DNA of 64,000 nt from Streptomyces sp. NBC_00223. Lineage in GTDB: Bacteria; Actinomycetota; Actinomycetes; Streptomycetales; Streptomycetaceae. Made by a program: the position numbers and the translations under genes. The stretch lies in NCBI RefSeq assembly GCF_036199905.1, contig NZ_CP108109.1:5269501-5333500 (forward strand), read 5' to 3'. Below the pieces are notes generated by a model that searched no databases, was not told where the DNA came from, and saw only the letters and a list, made by a program, of their open reading frames with translations. Positions 30,653 to 42,192 of the stretch are shown here, piece after piece (the first letter of the stretch is position 1; each line of letters starts with the position of its first letter).

Positions 30653-33117
30653 TGACCGAGACGATGTACGACGTGATGACGGTTCAGCGCCTGGCCGCCC
30701 AGGACGACATGGACGCCTTGGCCAAGCGGCTGGCCAAGGCCGTGTACACCGGTCGCGGGATGCGCGATCAGCTGGTCGCCCAGCAGGTCGACGTGGCCGC
30801 GGCCCTGACCGCCGGCCAGCGGCTGCGGCTGGTGACCGCGTGGGCCGACCGGTACGGCTCGAAGCGCGAAAAGCAGGGCGTGAGCGACACGTTGCTGCTG
30901 CTCTCCGCGATCGTCGGGCGCGGACTCGACGGGGACCCGCTGGCCGACGCCCGGTCGGCCCGGCTCGCCTCCCTGACCGGGCGGCAGACGTACTCCCCGT
31001 GGCACTCGGTCGGCCTGGACCTCCTCGCCGAGGCCGAGGTGGCCGCCGGCCGCCCCCTGGCCCCCGAGGTCGTCGCGGTCTTCCGCCGCACCGCCACCAT
31101 GTACACCCACGACAGCGGTCTGCGGACCCTGGCGAAGAAGCTCACCGAACCGCCGCTCAACCCGGGGGAGTTGTGGGCCGACACCGCGACGGCCGAGGCG
31201 ACCGCCCAAGGTGAGTCCTGGCTGCGGCTGCTGGGCCACGCCGCGCGGGCCACCGCCGCCAAGCCCACCGTCGCCTGGGACAAGCAGGCCCGCGCGCTGA
31301 TCGACGCGATCGGCCCGGAGCCCGTACGCGCCGCCGTGACATCCTGGCTCACCCTGGTCGGCCGCCCCCGCACCGTCCCGCTCGAACGCGCCGAGTTCGA
31401 GTCGGACATCAACCAGCTCTACGACCCGTACAACGCCAATGTGCTGCGCGGCCTGGTCTGGACGCTGTCCCTGCTCCCGTCGCACCGCGACACCGCCCGT
31501 GCGCTCGGCGCCCTGGTCGAGACCTCACTGCGCAAGGTCGCCGGGACCGGCCCGCGCAACCCGAAGGTCGCCAACGCCGCGGTGGTGGCGCTCGGCCGGG
31601 CCGACGGAGAGCCCGCCCTCGCCGAACTGGCCAGGCTCGCCACCCGGGTCACCTTCAAGGGCACCCTCAAGCAGATCGACGCCGCCTTGGAGGCCCGGGC
31701 GGCGGCCCTCGGCCTGACCCGCGAGGAGATCGAGGAACTGGCCGTGCCCTCCTACGGGCTGACCGGGGTGGGCCGCCGCCCGCACGAGCACGGCGAGCTG
31801 GCCGTACACGCCGGCAAGGCCGTACTGACCTGGCGCAACGCGGCGGGCAAGGAGGTCAAGGGGGTGCCCGCGGCCGTCAAGCGGGACCACCCGGAGGAGG
31901 TCGCCGAGCTCAAGGCCGCCGCCAAGGACATCGACAGAATGCTCAGCGCCCAGGCCGAGCGCCTGGACCGGCAGTTCCTCGCCCGCCGCAGCTGGCCGTA
32001 CGCCGCCTGGCGCGAGCGCTATCTCGACCACCCGCTGGTCGGCACCCTCGCCCGGCGGCTGCTGTGGCTCGTGGACGGGCGGCCCTGCGGCTGGGCCGAC
32101 GGCGAGCTGCGCACTCTCACCGACGACCCTGTGCCCGCCGGGCAGACCGTCACCCTGTGGCACCCGGTGGGCCGCGAACCCGCCGAGGTCGTCGCCTGGC
32201 GGGACTGGCTGGAGCGGCACGGCATCACCCAGCCGTTCAAGCAGGCCCACCGCGAGGTGTATCTGCTCACCGACGCCGAGCGCGCCACCGCCACGTACTC
32301 CAACCGGTTCGCCGCGCATGTGCTGCGCCAGCACCAGTTCCACTCGCTGGCCGCCGTCCGCGGCTGGCGGAACAAGCTCCGGCTGATGGTGGACGACACC
32401 TGCCCGCCCGCGACCCGCGAACTGCCGCAGTGGGGGCTGCGCGCCGAGTTCTGGATCGAGGGCGCGGGCGATGCGTACGAGGTCGACACCACCGACTCGG
32501 GCAGCTATCTGCGGCTGGTCACCGACCAGGTGCGGTTCTATCCGATCGACGCGCCGGAGAACTTCGCGCACGCCTCGGGCGGCGGCTACGGGCAGGGCTG
32601 GAGCGACGCCCCGGCCGCCGACCCGCTGCCGCTGGAGGAGATACCCGCGCTGGTGCTCAGCGAAGTCCTGCGCGACGTCGACCTGTTCGTCGGGGTGGCC
32701 AGTATCGGCAACGACCCGACCTGGCAGGACGGCGGCCCCGAGGGCCGGTTCCGCACCTACTGGCACAGCTACGGCTTCGGCGAGCTCTCGCAGAGCGCCG
32801 AGAGCCGCCGCGACCTGCTCACCCGCCTGGTGCCCCGGCTGGCGATAGCCGACCGCTGCACCGTCGAGGGGCGTTTCCTGCATGTGCGCGGCGAGCGGCA
32901 CACGTACAAGATCCACCTCGGCTCCGGGAACATCCTGATGTCCCCGAACGACTCCTATCTGTGCATCGTCCCCAAGGCGGCGGGCCAGGACCCGGGCCAA
33001 CTCGGCGGCTATCTGCCCTTCGAGGGCGACCGCACGCTCGCGGTCGTGCTCAGCAAGGCGATGATGCTCGCCGACGACACGAAGATCACCGACCCCACGA
33101 TCCTCAGCCAGCTGTAA
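30652..33117 (+). CDS. DUF4132 domain protein
   Basis: 821 aa from ATG 30652. Helical repeats fill the first 400 residues (LARLATRVTFKGTLKQIDAA), and a C-terminal DUF4132 region carries WADGELRTLTDD, WHPVGREPAEVVAWRDWLE, FKQAHREVYLLTDAE and YKIHLGSGNILMSPNDSYL. Function of the family is not established; some members occur with MolR/WGR-type proteins. Coupled to the 130-aa gene and likely in the DNA-damage regulon by its promoter. Confidence 0.85.
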   Translation: MTETMYDVMTVQRLAAQDDMDALAKRLAKAVYTGRGMRDQLVAQQVDVAAALTAGQRLRLVTAWADRYGSKREKQGVSDTLLLLSAIVGRGLDGDPLADARSARLASLTGRQTYSPWHSVGLDLLAEAEVAAGRPLAPEVVAVFRRTATMYTHDSGLRTLAKKLTEPPLNPGELWADTATAEATAQGESWLRLLGHAARATAAKPTVAWDKQARALIDAIGPEPVRAAVTSWLTLVGRPRTVPLERAEFESDINQLYDPYNANVLRGLVWTLSLLPSHRDTARALGALVETSLRKVAGTGPRNPKVANAAVVALGRADGEPALAELARLATRVTFKGTLKQIDAALEARAAALGLTREEIEELAVPSYGLTGVGRRPHEHGELAVHAGKAVLTWRNAAGKEVKGVPAAVKRDHPEEVAELKAAAKDIDRMLSAQAERLDRQFLARRSWPYAAWRERYLDHPLVGTLARRLLWLVDGRPCGWADGELRTLTDDPVPAGQTVTLWHPVGREPAEVVAWRDWLERHGITQPFKQAHREVYLLTDAERATATYSNRFAAHVLRQHQFHSLAAVRGWRNKLRLMVDDTCPPATRELPQWGLRAEFWIEGAGDAYEVDTTDSGSYLRLVTDQVRFYPIDAPENFAHASGGGYGQGWSDAPAADPLPLEEIPALVLSEVLRDVDLFVGVASIGNDPTWQDGGPEGRFRTYWHSYGFGELSQSAESRRDLLTRLVPRLAIADRCTVEGRFLHVRGERHTYKIHLGSGNILMSPNDSYLCIVPKAAGQDPGQLGGYLPFEGDRTLAVVLSKAMMLADDTKITDPTILSQL

Positions 33118-33122
33118 TACGA

Positions 33123-33163
33123 CGGCCGGGCCCGCCCCCCGCACAGGGGAACGGACCCGGCCG
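33123..33163. terminator. Bidirectional hairpin between DUF4132 and sdhB
   Basis: Outer stem CGGCCGGG / CCCGGCCG with an inner CCCC/GGGG pairing, between two convergent genes. Confidence 0.5.
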
Positions 33164-33197
33164 CGTAAAGCGCAAGGCGCGAGGCGCAGGGCGACGA

Positions 33198-33971
33198 TCA
33201 GAAGCGCCGGGTGACCAGCGCCCGCTTGACCTCCGCGATCGCCTTGGTGACCTCGATACCGCGCGGGCACGCGTCCGTGCAGTTGAAGGTGGTGCGGCAG
33301 CGCCACACCCCGTTCTTCTCGTTCAGGATCTCCAGCCGCTGCTCACCGCCCTCGTCGCGCGAGTCGAAGATGAAGCGGTGCGCGTTGACGATCGCGGCCG
33401 GCCCGAAGTACTGGCCGTCGTTCCAGAACACCGGGCAGGACGACGTGCACGCGGCGCACAGAATGCACTTGGTGGTGTCGTCGAACCGCTCACGGTCGGC
33501 CGCGGACTGCAACCGCTCGCGCGTCGGCTCGTTGCCCTTGGTGATCAGGAACGGCATCACGTCCCGGTACGCCTGGAAGAACGGGTCCATGTCGACCACG
33601 AGATCCTTGAGCACGGTCAGGCCCTTGATGGGCTCGATCGTGATCGGCTTCTCCGGGTTGATGTCCTTGACCAGGGTCTTGCAGGCCAGCCGGTTCTTGC
33701 CGTTGATCCGCATCGCGTCCGAGCCGCAGATGCCGTGCGCGCAGCTGCGCCGGAAGGTCAGCGAACCGTCGATCTCCCACTTGACCTTGTGCAGCGCGTC
33801 CAGGACGCGCTCCTTCGGGTCGATCGGGAGCTGGTAGTCCACCCACTGCGCCTCGGCGGCGACCTCCGGGTTGAACCGGCGGATCCGCAGGACGACGGTG
33901 ATCAGGTGCTCCGCGCCGTTCTCGGCGGCGTCCAGCGCGGCCGAATGGCTGTCGAGCGTCGGGGTGCTCAT
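33198..33971 (-). CDS. sdhB: Succinate dehydrogenase iron-sulfur subunit
   Basis: 257 aa. [2Fe-2S] ligands in RRSCAHGICGSDAM and LACKTL; [4Fe-4S] and [3Fe-4S] ligands in CILCAACTSSCP and CRTTFNCTDACPRGI. Passes electrons from the FAD subunit to quinone. Last gene of sdhCDAB; its start is directly next to the sdhA stop (33971 shared). Confidence 0.97.
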   Translation of the reverse strand: MSTPTLDSHSAALDAAENGAEHLITVVLRIRRFNPEVAAEAQWVDYQLPIDPKERVLDALHKVKWEIDGSLTFRRSCAHGICGSDAMRINGKNRLACKTLVKDINPEKPITIEPIKGLTVLKDLVVDMDPFFQAYRDVMPFLITKGNEPTRERLQSAADRERFDDTTKCILCAACTSSCPVFWNDGQYFGPAAIVNAHRFIFDSRDEGGEQRLEILNEKNGVWRCRTTFNCTDACPRGIEVTKAIAEVKRALVTRRF

Positions 33972-35725
33972 CAGTACTTACGCTCCATCGGCTGGTAGCG
34001 GGTCTGCACGACCGGCTTGTAGTCGAGGCGGATCGACTCGGTGCCGTTCGCGTCCACTTCGCGGTACGCCATTGTGTGCCGCATGAAGTTGACGTCGTCG
34101 CGGGTGGGGTAGTCCTCGCGGTAGTGACCGCCGCGGGACTCCTTGCGCGCCAGGGCGGACACGGCCATCACCTCGGCCAGGTCGAGCAGGTTGCCCAGCT
34201 CGACGGCCTCCAGCAGGTCGGTGTTGAACCGCTTGCCCTTGTCCTGAATGGCGACGTCGAGGTAGCGCTCGCGCAGCTCGCCGATCTTCTCGACCGCGGT
34301 CTTGATGGTCTGCTCGGTGCGGAACACCATCACATTGGCGTCCATGCACTCCTGAAGCTCACGGCGGATGTCGTGGACCCGCTCGTTGCCGGTGGACGCG
34401 CGCAGCCGCTCGACCTGGGCGACGACCTGCGCGGCCGGGTCCTCCGGCAGCGGGACGTGGTCGTTGGCGTCGGCGTACCGCGCGGCCGCGATGCCGGAGC
34501 GGCGGCCGAAGACATTGATGTCAAGCAGCGAGTTGGTGCCGAGCCGGTTCGCGCCGTGCACGGACACACAGGCGACCTCACCGGCGGCGTAGAGCCCGGG
34601 CACGACCGTGGTGTTGTCGAGCAGCACCTCGCCCTGCACATTGGTGGGGATGCCGCCCATGGCGTAGTGCGCGGTCGGCTGGATCGGGATCGGGTCGGTG
34701 TACGGCTCGATGCCCAGGTAGGTCCGCGCGAACTCGGTGATGTCCGGGAGCTTCGCGTCGAGCTGCTCCGGCGGCAGGTGGGTGAGGTCGAGGTAGACAT
34801 GGTCGCCCTCGGGACCGCAGCCGCGGCCCTCGCGGATCTCGGTGTAGATCGCCCGGGAGACGACGTCACGCGAGGCGAGGTCCTTCATGACGGGCGCGTA
34901 CTTCTCCATGAAGCGCTCGCCGTCCTTGTTGCGGAGGATGCCGCCCTCACCGCGGGCGCCCTCCGTCAGCAGGATGCCCATCCGCCAGATGCCCGTCGGG
35001 TGGAACTGGAAGAACTCCATGTCCTCCAGCGGCAGTCCGCGCCGGTACACCGCGGCCTGGCCGTCACCGGTCAGGGTGTGCGCGTTGGAGGTCACCTTGA
35101 AGAACTTGCCGGTGCCGCCGGAGGCGTAGATCACGGCCTTCGCCTGGAAGACATGGATCTCGCCGGTGGCCAGCTCGTACGCCACCACGCCGGCCGAGCG
35201 CTTCACGCCGTCGACCTCGGTGAGCAGCTGGTCCAGGACGTAGAACTCGTTGAAGAACTCCACACCCTCCTTGACGCAGTTCTGATAGAGCGTCTGGAGG
35301 ATCATGTGACCGGTGCGGTCGGCGGCGTAACAGGAGCGGCGTACCGCGGCCTCACCGTGGTTGCGGGTGTGACCGCCGAACCGGCGCTGGTCGATCCGGC
35401 CCTCGGGCGTCCGGTTGAACGGCAGGCCCATCCGCTCCAGGTCGAGGACCGCGTCGATGGCCTCCTTCGCCAGGATCTCGGCGGCGTCCTGGTCGACCAG
35501 GTAGTCGCCGCCCTTGATCGTGTCGAAGGTGTGCCACTCCCAGTTGTCCTCCTCGACGTTCGCCAGGGCGGCGGCCATGCCGCCCTGGGCGGCGCCGGTG
35601 TGGGAGCGGGTGGGGTAGAGCTTGGTCAGGACGGCGGTGCGGCTGCGCTTGGTGGCCTCGATGGCCGCGCGCATCCCGGCGCCGCCCGCCCCGACGATGA
35701 CGGTGTCGTATGTGTGGATCTGCAT
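33971..35725 (-). CDS. sdhA: Succinate dehydrogenase flavoprotein subunit
   Basis: 584 aa from ATG 35725. FAD-binding [13 protein letters not shown], the histidyl-FAD segment [15 protein letters not shown], substrate-site blocks and [19 protein letters not shown]. Oxidises succinate to fumarate in the TCA cycle and respiratory chain. Confidence 0.97.
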   Translation of the reverse strand: MQIHTYDTVIVGAGGAGMRAAIEATKRSRTAVLTKLYPTRSHTGAAQGGMAAALANVEEDNWEWHTFDTIKGGDYLVDQDAAEILAKEAIDAVLDLERMGLPFNRTPEGRIDQRRFGGHTRNHGEAAVRRSCYAADRTGHMILQTLYQNCVKEGVEFFNEFYVLDQLLTEVDGVKRSAGVVAYELATGEIHVFQAKAVIYASGGTGKFFKVTSNAHTLTGDGQAAVYRRGLPLEDMEFFQFHPTGIWRMGILLTEGARGEGGILRNKDGERFMEKYAPVMKDLASRDVVSRAIYTEIREGRGCGPEGDHVYLDLTHLPPEQLDAKLPDITEFARTYLGIEPYTDPIPIQPTAHYAMGGIPTNVQGEVLLDNTTVVPGLYAAGEVACVSVHGANRLGTNSLLDINVFGRRSGIAAARYADANDHVPLPEDPAAQVVAQVERLRASTGNERVHDIRRELQECMDANVMVFRTEQTIKTAVEKIGELRERYLDVAIQDKGKRFNTDLLEAVELGNLLDLAEVMAVSALARKESRGGHYREDYPTRDDVNFMRHTMAYREVDANGTESIRLDYKPVVQTRYQPMERKY

Positions 35726-35760
35726 GGGGTCGCTTCCCTGTTCCTGCCCTGGCTCAGCGC

Positions 35761-36243
35761 TTAACGGATGTTCGGGTCGAAGGTGAAGATCACCAGCGAG
35801 CCCAGCACGATGGTGAACGCCACCGCTGTGAACAGCAGCGTCTTGAGCCAGAAGCGGGTGTTCGCCTGCTCGGCGTAGTCGTTGACGACGGTCCGCAGAC
35901 CGTTGCCGCCGTGCAGCATCGCCAGCCACAGCATGGCCAGGTCCCAGTACTGCCAGAACGGGGACGCCCAGCGGCCGGCGACGAACGCGAAGCCGACCTT
36001 GGTGACACCGCCGTCGAGCACGAGCTGGATCAGCAGATGGCCCAGCACCAGTACGACCAGCACCACGCCGGACAGCCGCATGAACAGCCAGCCGTACAGC
36101 TCGAAGTTGGTCCGGGTGGAGCGGGGGGTGCGGCTGGTGCGGGTGCGCGGCGGCTCGATGACGGGCGCCGGGTTGGACGGGCTGATCGCGGCGCTCGATC
36201 CGGTCAGCTGCACATCGTCTTCGGGGGTGACTTCAGTGGCCAT
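35761..36243 (-). CDS. sdhD: Succinate dehydrogenase hydrophobic membrane anchor
   Basis: 160 aa. Acidic and basic N-terminus of about 45 residues, then three TMs; histidines in [20 protein letters not shown] and [17 protein letters not shown] are likely haem or quinone ligands. 7 bp after sdhC. Confidence 0.93.
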   Translation of the reverse strand: MATEVTPEDDVQLTGSSAAISPSNPAPVIEPPRTRTSRTPRSTRTNFELYGWLFMRLSGVVLVVLVLGHLLIQLVLDGGVTKVGFAFVAGRWASPFWQYWDLAMLWLAMLHGGNGLRTVVNDYAEQANTRFWLKTLLFTAVAFTIVLGSLVIFTFDPNIR

Positions 36244-36250
36244 GTGTCGT

Positions 36251-36631
36251 TCAGCTCCCGAACAGGACTCGTGCGGCGTGGCCGAGGACCGGGTAGATCG
36301 CGCCGACCATCAGCAGGATCCACAGGCCCATCACCCACCAGAACATCTGCTTCTGGTAACGGGCGCCCTGGGTCCAGTAGTCGACGGCGATGATCCGCAG
36401 ACCGTTCAGCGCGTGGAAGAGGATCGCGGCCACCAGGCCGTATTCGAGCAGGCTGACGATCGGGGTCTTGTAGGTCGCGACGACCTTGTCGTAGTCCTCG
36501 GGTGAGACCCGCACCAGGGCGGTGTCGAGGACATGCACGAACAGGAAGAAGAAGATGAGGACACCGGTGACTCGATGAGCCACCCAGGACCACATGCCTT
36601 CCCGGCCGCGGTAAAGCGTTCCAGCCGGCAC
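36251..36631 (-). CDS. sdhC: Succinate dehydrogenase cytochrome b556 subunit
   Basis: 126 aa, three TMs. The family patch MWSWVAHRVTGVLIFFFLFVH and the haem histidine region FHALNGLRIIAVDYW are present. First gene of sdhCDAB; its promoter must lie in the 48 bp before it or within the end of the next gene. Confidence 0.94.
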   Translation of the reverse strand: MPAGTLYRGREGMWSWVAHRVTGVLIFFFLFVHVLDTALVRVSPEDYDKVVATYKTPIVSLLEYGLVAAILFHALNGLRIIAVDYWTQGARYQKQMFWWVMGLWILLMVGAIYPVLGHAARVLFGS

Positions 36632-36679
36632 GGAAATACCCTCCGGGAGCGGGACGAGGGCTGCCGGCTTCGGTGTCGG

Positions 36680-37213
36680 TCACGCCCGGCCGGGTACGGT
36701 CCACCGGCCCCGGCCATCGTAGCGACGCGATGTCGGCTCAGTACCGCGGGGTAGGCCAGGTGTGATCGATCCCGCACGGTCGGGTGAACCGGCGGCTCCG
36801 GCCAGCCGCAGCAGCCGGGCCCGCCAGATCCGGCGCAGCTGCTCGGCCGTGACCACGGTTTCCTCGTCCTCGTCGTGGCCCAGCCGCTCGCGCAGGCTGG
36901 CCAGCGTCTGGTCGAGCGCGGCGGCCGGGTCGGACACGTCGAGCGCGATCAGGAAGGAGTGGCCGAACTTCGCTTCGTAAGCGGCGTACGCGGCGCGCAG
37001 CGCGGTGTGCACGGTCAGACCGCCGCGGTCGGGCAGCGGCGTGGTGGTCTCACCGGCCAGCGCCTCGGCGAGGTCGCCGGACGTCAGGTCGTACGCCGCC
37101 TCGTCGGCCGCGGCGAGCAGCGCGTCCACCGTCGGGTACGGCCGGTGCGCGGCCACCCGGCGGGCCCAGCGGTGCGAGCCGCAGCAGCCGCGCAGGGCCG
37201 CCTCGGCGGCCAC
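36680..37213 (-). CDS. OHCU decarboxylase-like protein (purine catabolism)
   Basis: 177 aa from GTG 37213. CCGSHRWARRVAAHRPYPTVDALLAAADEAAYDL is the start of the OHCU decarboxylase family, which converts the uricase pathway product to S-allantoin. Family-like residues (PPEGLRELNRAPS) continue upstream of the GTG, to a CTG at 37267 that has AGGAG 7 nt before it and an in-frame stop beyond. The real start may therefore be this CTG (195 aa). The HPRIG active-site loop of classical enzymes is not seen, so activity is unsure. Confidence 0.75.
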   Translation of the reverse strand: MAAEAALRGCCGSHRWARRVAAHRPYPTVDALLAAADEAAYDLTSGDLAEALAGETTTPLPDRGGLTVHTALRAAYAAYEAKFGHSFLIALDVSDPAAALDQTLASLRERLGHDEDEETVVTAEQLRRIWRARLLRLAGAAGSPDRAGSITPGLPRGTEPTSRRYDGRGRWTVPGRA

Positions 37214-37472
37214 GGACGGAGCCCGGTTGAGCTCGCGCAGCCCCTCGGGCGGGGTGTCGCTGGACAGCGGAGGGCTCCTGGATCACGGTGCGGCGCCCGT
37301 ACGGGGACTCGTACGGACCGGTAATGCGGTTACGGCGGGGGCACTCAACTGTACGGTCGGGCCCGGATCGTGCGGAGGAGGGGGCGGTGAACTTCACCCG
37401 TACGGAGGGTGCGCGGCGGTGAGTTGACGCCCCGACGGGTCGGGGAAGAAGAGCAGGAACGGCGCCACCGCC

Positions 37473-38276
37473 TCAGTCCCACCAGAAGGACCACAGCCGC
37501 TCCCCGCGCAGCGCCTCCGCGTAGTCGGGGAAGGGAAACGTTCCGTCGTTGAGGTTCGCCGCGCCCGTCAGCACGTGCTCCAGCGCCACATGCGCCGCGT
37601 GCGCCGAACTCAGCGGCGGCGAGGCCACCGAGACGAACACCGACGAGCCCTCGAAGCCGATCACCCGCGCGCCGAACCGGTCCTCCCACGACCGCAGCAG
37701 CGCCGACAGCTCCAGGACGGGCACATCCGCCTCCCACCCCGCGAGCGCGGGCAGATCGGCCGACCGCTCGGCGCGCACGAGCGCGATGTGTCCGATGAAA
37801 CGGGTGGTGAAGTAGTGCAGCATCTGGCCCACCGCGGCCCGCGCCACCGCGTCCGGCGACGGACCCGGGTGCGGCGCGGCGGGCGCGGCCAGCCCCGGCC
37901 AGCGGGTGAACGGCGGCCCCGGGTCGGCCAGCAGCGCCGCCAGGTCGGCGAGATCGGCCGACTCGCCCGGACGGAACTCGTCGACCGCCGGGTGCGGCGG
38001 CCGCAGCCACCGGTTCTGCTGATACGACGACCACGACTCGTGCAGCGTCTCCTCGACGTCCACGGCGGCGATCTCGGCGGGGCAGTGCCCGGCGCCGTCC
38101 GCGCACGGCCACGCCATGAGCAGCGGCAGCCAGCCCGTCGCGCGCTGCTGCTCCTGGAGCCTGGCCCACAGCCGGCTGGGCGCCACGACCGGCTCGTCGC
38201 TCACCCACAGCCCCGGTGTCGAACCGGGCAGCAGCCGACCGGAAGGCAGGCCGTCGGGAAGACGCTCCACGGGCAT
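37473..38276 (-). CDS. DUF4253 domain protein
   Basis: 267 aa from ATG 38276; the open frame to 39011 is antisense to the sigma gene. Contains LWARLQEQQRATGWLPLLM, then AALLRSWEDRFGARVIGFE-like and HVALEHVLTGAANL blocks of DUF4253, a family of unknown function, often near immunity-like or housekeeping genes. Divergent from the ECF sigma gene. Confidence 0.8.
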   Translation of the reverse strand: MPVERLPDGLPSGRLLPGSTPGLWVSDEPVVAPSRLWARLQEQQRATGWLPLLMAWPCADGAGHCPAEIAAVDVEETLHESWSSYQQNRWLRPPHPAVDEFRPGESADLADLAALLADPGPPFTRWPGLAAPAAPHPGPSPDAVARAAVGQMLHYFTTRFIGHIALVRAERSADLPALAGWEADVPVLELSALLRSWEDRFGARVIGFEGSSVFVSVASPPLSSAHAAHVALEHVLTGAANLNDGTFPFPDYAEALRGERLWSFWWD

Positions 38277-38429
38277 CGGGGCTTCCTCCACGGCGCGTGC
38301 GGCGGTCACGGCGGCCGTGAGCGGCGTTGACGACGGCCGGGGGCCGCCTCCCCCCACAGGAGCGTCCCCGGCCGCCGTCTTGTACGGCGTATCCCTCTCC
38401 AGAAGTGTCACCGGCCCGTATGAGGCAGG

Positions 38430-39050
38430 ATGGTGCAGGTGTACGAGGGGGCGGGGCCTGAGGTGGATCTGGAGTCCGCAGTGAGTGCGGCGCAGGGCGG
38501 TGACGAGACCGCCTTCCGGGTCGTGTACCGCGCTGTGCAGCCGCAGTTGCTGCAGTACGTCCGCAGTCTGGTCGGCCCGGCCGACGCGGAGGACGTGGCG
38601 TCCGAGGCATGGCTGCAGATCGCCCGTGATCTTCCTCACTTCCGCGGCGGCGAGGGCTCGATCCGCGGCTGGGCCGCCCGGATCGCCCGCAACCGCGCGC
38701 TCGACCACATCCGCGCCCGCAGCCGCCGCCCGGTCTCCGGTGCCGGGCTCGACGAACTCGCGCAGTTGCCCGACCGGTCCGACACCGCGGGCGAGGCGCT
38801 GGACGCCGTCGCCACCGACCGGGCGCTCGCGGCCATCGCGACCCTGCCGCGCGAGCAGGCCGAGGCCGTGCTGCTGCGGGTCGTCATGGGTCTGGACTCC
38901 ACCAGCGCCGCCCGGGTGCTGGGCAAGCGGGCCGGTTCGGTGCGGATGGCCACGCACCGGGGTCTGCGGCGGCTGGCCGAACTCCTGGAGAACAGCGGTG
39001 TCGACGGGCACGAGGCCGATGTGACGTTCTCCACGTCCAAGGCGCTGTGA
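38430..39050 (+). CDS. ECF-type RNA polymerase sigma factor
   Basis: 206 aa. Region 2 (AFRVVYRAVQPQLLQYVRSLVG, DAEDVASEAWLQIARDL, GWAARIARNRALDHIRARSRR) and region 4 (LPREQAEAVLLRVVMGLDST, GSVRMATHRGLRRL) are complete. No zinc anti-sigma gene is near; the next gene, 9 bp on, encodes a single-pass membrane protein that may serve as regulator. Confidence 0.93.
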   Translation: MVQVYEGAGPEVDLESAVSAAQGGDETAFRVVYRAVQPQLLQYVRSLVGPADAEDVASEAWLQIARDLPHFRGGEGSIRGWAARIARNRALDHIRARSRRPVSGAGLDELAQLPDRSDTAGEALDAVATDRALAAIATLPREQAEAVLLRVVMGLDSTSAARVLGKRAGSVRMATHRGLRRLAELLENSGVDGHEADVTFSTSKAL

Positions 39051-39059
39051 GGGAGTGAC

Positions 39060-39923
39060 ATGAGAGACGAGTCACGACGTGACGGCGGGCGCCCCGGCAG
39101 ACCCGGGCGGCCGGTCCGGCGCGGGCCGGCCCGCCGGGCGCGCGGTGCGCGCGGCGGCCACTGGCTCACCGGGCACGCCGCCGAACTCCTGCTCACCGGC
39201 CGCCGGGTCCGGCCCTCCGACGCCGAGGCGGCGGCCACGGCCGGCCGGCTGGCCCGGCTGCTGGCCGCGGCGGGCGGGCGGACGGCCGTGGAGTCGCCCG
39301 TCGGTCCGCCCGGAGTCCCGCCCAGGCCCGCGTTTCCGCCGCGCCCCGCGCTCGACCCGGCCCGTGAGGAGGCCGCGCTGGCCGCTTTCCGGGCGGCGCT
39401 CAGCACATCCCCTGCCCCGGCCCGGCGCCCGCGCCCGGCCCGCCGCCCGGTCCGGATGACGGTCGCCGCCCTGGCGTCCGCGCTCGCCCTGAGCGGGGTC
39501 GCGGTCGCGGTGGCGACCACGACGGGCAGCCTCCCGATGCCGGGGCAGGGCTCGCGTTCCGGCCCGGTGAGCAGGCCCCCGGCGGCCGTGACCCCCGAGG
39601 GCGGCAGGGCCTCCGCGCTCCCCTCCGTCCCCGCCGGCACCGGCACCCCGCCGGCCGGAACGGGCGCCGAGGGCCGGACCCAGGACCGGCGGCACACCGG
39701 CACGCCGCCGACCGGCCGTCACCTGGACGGCAAGGCGGGCGAACGGACGTCGGGCGCCGGGCGCACCGCGAAGCACCCGGAGAAGAGCGCGCGCCGGGCC
39801 GCCCGGCCGGACGCGCAGCCCGGCGCCCGGGGCGCTACGGGCCGGGGCGCGCATGTGGCGCCGGGCCACCGTCACTCCGGGCGGGGATCGGGCGTGACAC
39901 TTCCGCGGCCGGATGCGCCGTAG
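39060..39923 (+). CDS. Single-pass membrane protein downstream of the ECF sigma gene
   Basis: 287 aa. Basic N-terminus, a short helical part (HAAELLLTGRRVRPSDAEAA), a TM at about 137-157 (VAALASALALSGVAVAVATT), then a long Pro/Gly/Arg-rich tail with no fold. No HxxxCxxC anti-sigma motif. Its operon place makes an anti-sigma-like or sensing role possible. Confidence 0.7.
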   Translation: MRDESRRDGGRPGRPGRPVRRGPARRARGARGGHWLTGHAAELLLTGRRVRPSDAEAAATAGRLARLLAAAGGRTAVESPVGPPGVPPRPAFPPRPALDPAREEAALAAFRAALSTSPAPARRPRPARRPVRMTVAALASALALSGVAVAVATTTGSLPMPGQGSRSGPVSRPPAAVTPEGGRASALPSVPAGTGTPPAGTGAEGRTQDRRHTGTPPTGRHLDGKAGERTSGAGRTAKHPEKSARRAARPDAQPGARGATGRGAHVAPGHRHSGRGSGVTLPRPDAP

Positions 39924-39928
39924 CAAGT

Positions 39929-39982
39929 GGACCGACTGGTCATCGGTCCCTGTGGACCCCGGTTCTCCCCGTACCGGGGTCC
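39929..39982 (+). terminator. Two tandem hairpins after the sigma operon
   Basis: GGACCGA / TCGGTCC (39929-39949, 7-nt loop) and GGACCCCGGT / ACCGGGGTCC (39954-39982, 9-nt loop). They follow the stop at 39923. The rest of 39924-40264 is promoter DNA for the mutase gene. Confidence 0.6.
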
Positions 39983-40229
39983 GCCTACCGGGCGCGGCCG
40001 GGCGCGATTCCCCCTGCCCGGCCGCGCCCGTCGCCGTACGACGCGGTCGTCCGCGTACGGCCGTACGCCCTACGCACTGTCGGACGCGGGACGCCGCACG
40101 CGCGGTTGCGCCAAGGCTCGGTTAAGACTGAACGGGTAGGACTGTGTCCGGGACTGTGAGGAACGTCCCAGCCCGCAGCGCTGCACGGCACGCACGGCCG
40201 CCACTACAGTCCGTGGCGGGCCCTTGGAA

Positions 40230-40243
40230 TTACTGACCAGTAA
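40230..40243. promoter_or_regulatory. Palindromic operator TTACTGACCAGTAA
   Basis: Perfect 14-bp palindrome 21 bp before the mutase ATG, just ahead of the GGAGG ribosome site. Of TetR-operator size; a TetR gene lies at 42193-42879. Similar palindromes precede acyl-CoA metabolism genes in actinobacteria, as I recall. Confidence 0.55.
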
Positions 40244-40264
40244 CATTCAGCGGAGGCGTGAACC

Positions 40265-41845
<1,581 letters not shown>

Positions 41846-41847
41846 CC

Positions 41848-41867
41848 CCCGGCGATCCGCTGCCGGG
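41848..41867. terminator. Short hairpin between convergent genes
   Basis: CCCGGC / GCCGGG with an 8-nt loop right after the mutase stop. Confidence 0.4.
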
Positions 41868-41873
41868 CGGGGC

Positions 41874-42017
41874 TCACATGAGGTGGAGCTGCACGACGAA
41901 CATCGCCACCAGGACGGCGAGCGTCCAGCCCACCACCTGCTCGACGAGATCCTTGCGGTCGCGCGGCTTCGGCCCGCCGGTACGGGCGTCGGCGCGGGGT
42001 GTGGCGTAGTCGCTCAC
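41874..42017 (-). CDS. 47-aa membrane protein
   Basis: GTG 42017 with GAGGAAG 6 nt upstream. Polar N-terminus (SDYATPRADARTGG) and one TM at the C-terminus (VVGWTLAVLVAMFVVQLHL). A conserved-looking small Streptomyces protein; function unknown. Confidence 0.6.
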   Translation of the reverse strand: MSDYATPRADARTGGPKPRDRKDLVEQVVGWTLAVLVAMFVVQLHLM

Positions 42018-42192
42018 GGGCGTCTTCCTCATCGTGTGCGGACGGCTCGGCGTCCGGCGGCTCAGCCCCCCGGCCGTCCACGATGCGTCAGCGGCCGTGC
42101 CCGGGTAAAGGGGCGAATGCCGCACTTCACGCCCAAGGTGACGTATCTCACGGGCGGGTGGACGCGCGCCGGCGCACTCGCGCCCGGCCGGG

